Positions 22,409 through 26,026 of a stretch of DNA of 26,026 nt are shown piece by piece. The notes under the pieces were generated by a model, which did no database searches, was not told the origin of the DNA, and saw only the letters and a program-made list of their open reading frames with translations. How positions within the stretch are numbered: the stretch's first letter is position 1; each line of letters opens with the position of its first letter. This DNA is from a virus: positions 1 to 26,026 of the IMG/VR virus record IMGVR_UViG_3300009001_003905. The stretch is one strand, 5' to 3'. A program made the position numbers and the translations under genes.

Positions 22409-23133
22409 TTTGCAAAATTTACTACAGTATTGTAAAAGTCATAAACATATTGATCCTTGTATAGATAATTATATAGCCATTCTTTTTCCACTGCTTTGAA
22501 TTGCCATCTACCCCCATTCGTATTCCAGTTACCACCATGGATAATACCAAGCCAGTCATTACTATGTATATCAGTATGTGTATATTTAATTTTGTGTTTG
22601 CGCCATTGATTCACCATATTTCTATCTTCTCCAGCCTTAATCGATTCATTCCATTTAAATTTTTTGGCAATGTGCATATCTATTACAAACATACCGCCAT
22701 AAGACGCAGATGTATCAATATTAGCGTGTAGTACAGTGTCACTGTTTATATTAGATAGTTTTATATAATTAGCTCTACTCATATTGATTGCTTGGAGACT
22801 GTTTTCTTGCATAAATCTTATACATTTGCTAATATACATAGGACTATAGTAATCATCACTGCTAGCTAACACAACATAATCATAATTATCTGGAATATAA
22901 TCCATAGCAAAATTTATTTTTCTACCTATACTCATTGGTTTTAATTTATCAATTTTGACAACATTAAAATGATCATTAAATTGATGTTTCCAGTCTACAT
23001 TGATCATATATTTTTCGATAAAAATATTAATAGAATAATTACTATATTTTTGATTTGTCCATAAATGATTATAAATAGGAACAAAATGATTCCTATATCT
23101 CCATGGAGTAAGGACAAAAACTTTTGGCTCCAT
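22405..23133 (-). CDS. GT-A glycosyltransferase-like protein
   Basis: A 242-aa protein. VFVLTPWRYRNHFVPIY (5-21) is the first strand and helix, VVLASSDDYYSPMY (87-100) carries the SSDD metal motif of GT2-like enzymes, GGMFVID (146-152) is the following strand, and AGEDRNMVNQW (167-177) is the ED base motif. The start at 23133 is set by GGAGG (complement of CCTCC at 23141-23145). An upstream in-frame ATG at 23187 would include the promoter region. It is the first gene of the six-gene minus operon and is divergent from the cupin gene. Confidence 0.75.
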   Translation of the reverse strand: MEPKVFVLTPWRYRNHFVPIYNHLWTNQKYSNYSINIFIEKYMINVDWKHQFNDHFNVVKIDKLKPMSIGRKINFAMDYIPDNYDYVVLASSDDYYSPMYISKCIRFMQENSLQAINMSRANYIKLSNINSDTVLHANIDTSASYGGMFVIDMHIAKKFKWNESIKAGEDRNMVNQWRKHKIKYTHTDIHSNDWLGIIHGGNWNTNGGRWQFKAVEKEWLYNYLYKDQYVYDFYNTVVNFAK

Positions 23134-23166
23134 TAACAAACCTCCACAAGTAAAGTATATAAAATA

Positions 23167-23178
23167 ATAATACACCAA
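23167..23178 (-). promoter_or_regulatory. TTGGTGTATTAT box, minus strand
   Basis: Read on the minus strand, TTGGTGTATTAT differs in one base of 12 from TTGGTGTATAAT at 23219-23230 on the plus strand. It lies 34 bases upstream of the minus operon start at 23133, with GGAGG between, as expected for that operon's promoter. Confidence 0.5.
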
Positions 23179-23218
23179 CTTATACACCCTAATGCCATAT
23201 GCATACTTTACAAGATTA

Positions 23219-23230
23219 TTGGTGTATAAT
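23219..23230 (+). promoter_or_regulatory. TTGGTGTATAAT box, plus strand
   Basis: TTGGTGTATAAT contains a consensus TATAAT and pairs as an inverted copy with the minus-strand box 52 bases away. It would drive the cupin-DUF3431-methyltransferase-GT unit. The -35 region shows no strong TTGACA, which suggests that the TTGGTG part itself is the recognition element. Confidence 0.5.
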
Positions 23231-23313
23231 CTGATTGCATGCTGTCTTGCTGCATAAATGCTAATGGATTAAAAATATTAGTTATTTTTATTATATTTAT
23301 ATAGGATATTTAA

Positions 23314-23670
23314 ATGGATTATACTCAAGGTAAGATTTGGGGTGTCACCAGACAGATATTTAATCAAAATAATGTAGAAATACATAGGATAGAAATCAAT
23401 AAAGGTTACAAATGCTCTAAACATGTACATAATCATAAATACAATATATTCTTTGTCGAGAGCGGGAAAATACTGGTCAGAGAATGGAAAAATGAATATA
23501 GTCTAATTGATGAAACCACATTATCAAAAGAGCAGATGTGTATCATAAAACCTGGTAACTATCATGAGTTTCATGGCTTAGAAAACTCTATAGTTTATGA
23601 AATATATTATGTAACCTTAAATACTGATGACATACTTAGAGAAAATACGGGATCTAAAATAGATATATGA
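23314..23670 (+). CDS. Cupin-domain protein
   Basis: A 118-aa single cupin: GYKCSKHVHNHKYNIFFVES (31-50) then G51 as motif 1, with H37 and H39 as metal ligands, and IIKPGNYHEFHGLE (77-90) as motif 2 with H84. The glutamate of the usual HxH(x)4E pattern seems to be Asn44, so the metal site is altered or absent. It resembles the C-terminal cupin of ManC-type isomerases and stand-alone sugar-locus cupins. It could be an isomerase, an epimerase or a sugar-binding protein. It is the first gene of the right-hand plus operon. The following gene overlaps it by 4 bases. Confidence 0.75.
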   Translation: MDYTQGKIWGVTRQIFNQNNVEIHRIEINKGYKCSKHVHNHKYNIFFVESGKILVREWKNEYSLIDETTLSKEQMCIIKPGNYHEFHGLENSIVYEIYYVTLNTDDILRENTGSKIDI

Positions 23671-24350
23671 CAGATATAGTTATTGCTCATTATAATGAAA
23701 ATTTATCATGGCTACAAAAATTAAGTAAAAAATATATCAATAAAATTTATATTTATTCAAAATATGAAGATGATCAAAACCAAAATGGGATAAGGCTTAA
23801 AAATATAAATCTAGAATTTCTTAAAGAAGAATATTTTAAGTCATTAAGCTCCAAGGTTACATATTATCATATACCTAATGTGGGTAGGGAGTCAGAGACT
23901 TATCTAAGGTATTGTGTAGAGCAATACAACAATTTAGCTGAACATACTCTGTTTTTGCAGGGCGAACCCCATATGAGCTTAGACCATATAAATAGCCTAT
24001 TGCAGCAATTTCATGATAAGAAATTAAATATATCTGATAATTTTGAATATTTTGATGGTATATTTTTAGATGATGGGCACTTATCAGATTGGTACGGTCA
24101 AACAGAGCTATCTGATTATAATTTTTACACATGGTTCAGAACTTATGTGGACCAGGAAATGCACGTATTAAATGGCTTAAAAGTATACTTTGGGGCTTGC
24201 TTTGGCGTTAGCAAAAAACACATACAAAGCAGAAGTATTGAATTCTATCAACAAATTATTGACGAAACACTAAAAACTCGCAATCCAGAAACCGCCCATT
24301 TTTTAGAAAGGCTATGGTTTTATATTTTTAATTGCCATATAATTACCTAA
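23667..24350 (+). CDS. DUF3431 family protein (glycosyltransferase-like)
   Basis: A 227-aa protein fitting DUF3431 as I remember it: DIVIAHYNENLSWL (3-16), PNVGRESETYLRYCVEQYNN (70-89), HTLFLQGEPHM (93-103), a YTWFRTYV segment, and YFGACFGVSKKHIQSRSIEF followed by a terminal AHFLERLWFYIF. DUF3431 proteins are frequent in fungi and also in large viruses and capsule loci, and are thought to be glycosyltransferase-like. The reaction is not known to me. ATGA overlap with the cupin and TAATG overlap with the methyltransferase place it in the same operon. Confidence 0.75.
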   Translation: MTDIVIAHYNENLSWLQKLSKKYINKIYIYSKYEDDQNQNGIRLKNINLEFLKEEYFKSLSSKVTYYHIPNVGRESETYLRYCVEQYNNLAEHTLFLQGEPHMSLDHINSLLQQFHDKKLNISDNFEYFDGIFLDDGHLSDWYGQTELSDYNFYTWFRTYVDQEMHVLNGLKVYFGACFGVSKKHIQSRSIEFYQQIIDETLKTRNPETAHFLERLWFYIFNCHIIT

Positions 24351-25021
24351 TGAATCAATATATTAAATTAATACATGGTTATGACATATACAAAAATTTT
24401 GATTTGGATAAATATCCATGCAGAATTAATGGTTGGAATGTCAACCCCCCTCTATATGAGATGCTGATTATTCAAACTAAACCTAAAATAATTATAGAAC
24501 TTGGTAGCTGGCTCGGTGCTTCAGCAATTGCTATGGCTCAAATTATAAAAAAAAATAATCTAGACACTACTATTATATGTATCGACACTTGGCTTGGTTC
24601 TGCTGAATTTATAGGACTTCACGAAAGTGATGCCTCTCGATCATTAATGTCCGCATACGGTTACCCAAATGTATATTATCAATTTTTGTCTAATGTATTA
24701 CACAACCAGGTCTCTGATATTATAGTACCTTTTCCAAATACATTTCAGCACGCTTGCGACTGGCTTCTCACCAAAGACATCGAAGCTCAATTGATATATT
24801 CAGACGGAGATAACGCTATAGCCAGTGTTTTTAATGACCTAACTTACATATGGCCCCTATTATCTATTAACGGGATAGTATTTGGAGACGATCTTAATCA
24901 TATGGGGTTGCCAGGTATTAAGATGGGTTTAAATGAATTTTGTCTTGATTATAATGTAAGATATAAGACTATTAAAGAGCACAATAATTTTTGGATGATT
25001 GAAAAAAAACACTTATTATAA
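24350..25021 (+). CDS. SAM-dependent methyltransferase (Methyltransf_24/CmcI-like)
   Basis: A 223-aa protein: motif I IIIELGSWLGASAI (47-60), CIDTWLGS (77-84) at the second strand, LIYSDGDN (148-155) and VFGDDLNHMG (177-186), typical of macrocin O-methyltransferase/CmcI and Methyltransf_24 proteins, which often need a divalent metal (D152, D180 and D181 are candidates). It probably O-methylates a sugar. Start 24350 is preferred because its ATG shares one base with the upstream TAA. An in-frame ATG at 24332 would add six residues. Confidence 0.8.
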   Translation: MNQYIKLIHGYDIYKNFDLDKYPCRINGWNVNPPLYEMLIIQTKPKIIIELGSWLGASAIAMAQIIKKNNLDTTIICIDTWLGSAEFIGLHESDASRSLMSAYGYPNVYYQFLSNVLHNQVSDIIVPFPNTFQHACDWLLTKDIEAQLIYSDGDNAIASVFNDLTYIWPLLSINGIVFGDDLNHMGLPGIKMGLNEFCLDYNVRYKTIKEHNNFWMIEKKHLL

Positions 25022-25027
25022 ACAAAA

Positions 25028-25726
25028 ATGTCTGTTAAATATATAGTTACAACTGTTAGCGAAAAATATTCACAAGCCTTACATCATCTATTAAATAGTA
25101 TGATATACCATGGAATAAATCAAGACGATATATTTATATCAGCACAAAATATGAGAGCGAGAAACTTAAAATTTAATAAGCAATCTTTTAAAAATGCGCC
25201 ACAAGGTCTTGTGTGTGTAAATATTCCTCAAAAAATATATGAATATTCTTTTTTTATCACGGCTAAAGGATTATTGGATTCTCGTTTAGTTAGTGCATCA
25301 GATTGGTTTTTTCTTATACATGATACATCGATAATTGGCTTGGATCATATAAAATATATAGAAAATGCTATGGAAAACTATAGCCAAGATTATGATATTA
25401 TTTATGGAGATCATACAGGAAGGCATAATATAGGTTTATATAATTATAAAAGTATTAATATTGGCTATAACATTTGGAAAAAATATAAAACTATCAGTAA
25501 GCAATTAGCTATAGATATAGAACATAATAATGCTAACTCTATATATTCTATTAAAAAATGCAATAGATTAAATATTTTTTATCCTAATAATTCTTGGATA
25601 GATATCGACAAAGTTAAAGTATATAATAGTAAAATCAAAAGAAATGTTAGTCGTATATCTTTTTTTGATATAGACAAATATTATATTTTTATCGCATCTC
25701 AAGATCAACACCCTAATATAGTCTAA
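25028..25726 (+). CDS. Putative glycosyltransferase-like protein
   Basis: A 232-aa protein. KYIVTTVSEKYSQALHHLLN (4-23) looks like the first strand and helix of a GT-A fold, and SDWFFLIHDTSIIG (91-104) occupies the place of the metal motif, with HDT instead of DxD. Family resemblance is only to uncharacterised phage and bacterial proteins with an xFLIHDT motif, from memory. The C-terminal region has a SWIDIDKVKVYNS beta segment. It starts 6 bases after the methyltransferase and shares one base with the poly-Thr gene, so it could glycosylate that product. Function is inferred. Confidence 0.45.
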   Translation: MSVKYIVTTVSEKYSQALHHLLNSMIYHGINQDDIFISAQNMRARNLKFNKQSFKNAPQGLVCVNIPQKIYEYSFFITAKGLLDSRLVSASDWFFLIHDTSIIGLDHIKYIENAMENYSQDYDIIYGDHTGRHNIGLYNYKSINIGYNIWKKYKTISKQLAIDIEHNNANSIYSIKKCNRLNIFYPNNSWIDIDKVKVYNSKIKRNVSRISFFDIDKYYIFIASQDQHPNIV

Positions 25727-26026
25727 TGTCTTTATTTAGAGATATCATTCGTGGCGGAATATTAAAATTTGGCCATGAGGCTTTTACGAAATTTAAACAT
25801 GCTCAGCCAGATAACCTTAGGTTATGCTGTTGTGATACAACCACGACGACAACAACCACAACGACCACAACCCCAACGACCACAACGACCACAACCCCAA
25901 CGACCACAACGACCACAACCCCAACGACCACAACGACCACAACCACAACGACCACAACCACGACAACCACAACGACCACAACCACAACAACCACGACAAC
26001 AACGACCACCACCCCAACGACCACAA
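25726..26026 (+). CDS. Thr/Pro-rich mucin-like protein, N-terminal part (runs off window)
   Basis: The ATG shares one base with the previous TAA. A 37-residue N-terminus (MSLFRDIIRGGILKFGHEAF, later LRLCCCD) is followed by an uninterrupted tract of 63 codons to the window end: 59 Thr and 4 Pro, with Pro at residues 50, 58, 66 and 97. The three first prolines are spaced by exactly eight codons. Thr/Pro tracts like this are classic O-glycosylation sites in eukaryotes and linkers in phage fibre proteins. The CCC cluster before the tract could be structural or a lipid or metal site. The neighbouring glycosyltransferase genes make glycosylation an attractive but unproven role. The 3' end is outside the window. 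Confidence 0.7.
   Translation, partial: MSLFRDIIRGGILKFGHEAFTKFKHAQPDNLRLCCCDTTTTTTTTTTTTPTTTTTTTPTTTTTTTPTTTTTTTTTTTTTTTTTTTTTTTTTTTTTTPTTT
25857..25935 (+). repeat. 24-base tandem repeat within the Thr tract
   Basis: The 8-codon unit ACGACCACAACG-ACCACAACCCCA (TTTTTTTP) recurs about three times, from roughly 25861 to 25923, followed by degenerate variants without CCA. From 25837 to the end of the window (190 bases) the plus strand contains no thymine, because Thr is written only as ACA, ACC and ACG and Pro as CCA. Confidence 0.8.

Larger units (their letters stand above)
23134..23313. promoter_or_regulatory. Divergent promoter region
   Basis: A 180-base AT-rich region between the minus glycan operon and the plus cupin operon, with no gene in it. 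It holds two inverted near-identical 12-base boxes (separate entries), a further GTGTATAAG on the minus strand (complement of 23180-23188), and an ATATGCATA near 23198-23206. The plus-side leader from the box to the ATG at 23314 is about 84 bases and very AT-rich. AGGA about 10 bases before the ATG is its ribosome binding site. Confidence 0.6.

Noticed and set aside
23134-23187. Upstream ATG at 23187 for the minus-strand glycosyltransferase
   Set aside because: The extra 18 residues cover the promoter region and the GGAGG site belonging to ATG 23133.
25803-26026. Minus-strand Val/Gly- or Trp/Leu/Ser-rich reading frames
   Set aside because: They are antisense shadows of the Thr repeat and contain only low-complexity sequence.
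25837-26026. Tandem repeats as a CRISPR array
   Set aside because: The repeats are contiguous 24-base coding units with no spacers.

Overview
The window looks like part of a large AT-rich tailed-phage genome (Caudoviricetes), probably from an environmental metagenome. Supporting signs are near-continuous tightly packed genes with ATGA or TAATG start/stop overlaps, an rIIB-like C-terminus, a stand-alone archaeo-eukaryotic-type primase, many small genes of unknown function, a free-standing HNH endonuclease, and a poly-threonine protein of a kind common in environmental phages. I see no rRNA, intact tRNA, CRISPR array, transposase or integrase. The host cannot be named. A mobile island in a bacterium is a less likely alternative.

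Layout. (1) 1-3107: end of an rIIB-like protein, a tRNA T-arm-like hairpin, a RepB/AEP-like primase, a terminator with a consensus -10 box inside it, then three small genes. The last of these joins a zinc ribbon to a domain resembling RuvA domain III. (2) 3100-3999: a full RuvB branch-migration ATPase, unusual in a phage and with no RuvA or RuvC visible. (3) 3996-9167: one overlapping operon for carbohydrate or small-molecule chemistry: two glycosyltransferase-like proteins, a compact nucleotidyltransferase, a HAD phosphatase fused to an APH-like kinase, a DUF6065 protein, a 2OG-Fe(II) dioxygenase and a second small HAD phosphatase. (4) 9235-10541: a one-pass membrane protein and an actin-like ATPase. 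(5) 10567-15914: two related very cysteine-rich proteins, an HNH nuclease, a secreted trypsin-like protease, an intracellular-type subtilisin and a small possible structural protein. (6) 15976-18680 (+): three glycosyltransferase-like genes (DVD type, GT11 fucosyltransferase-like, capsule-synthesis type) and a 58-aa lysine-rich protein. (7) 23133-18673 (-): a six-gene overlapping operon: glycosyltransferase, Gfo/Idh oxidoreductase, HAD phosphatase, methyltransferase, ATP-grasp ligase and a shortened DegT aminotransferase. (8) 23314-26026 (+): cupin, DUF3431 protein, methyltransferase, a glycosyltransferase-like protein, and the start of a Thr/Pro-rich mucin-like protein that runs off the window.

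How it may fit together (inference). About eight glycosyltransferase-like proteins and several sugar-tailoring enzymes flank a mucin-like protein. This suggests the phage makes or modifies a glycan, perhaps to decorate virion proteins such as the poly-Thr protein or the Cys-rich proteins, or to alter the host surface. The RuvA-III-like/RuvB pair sits next to replication genes and could be a reduced branch-migration machine. A recurring GTGTAT(A/T)AT box precedes several transcription units, including both sides of the divergent promoter region at 23134-23313, and is a good candidate phage promoter element.
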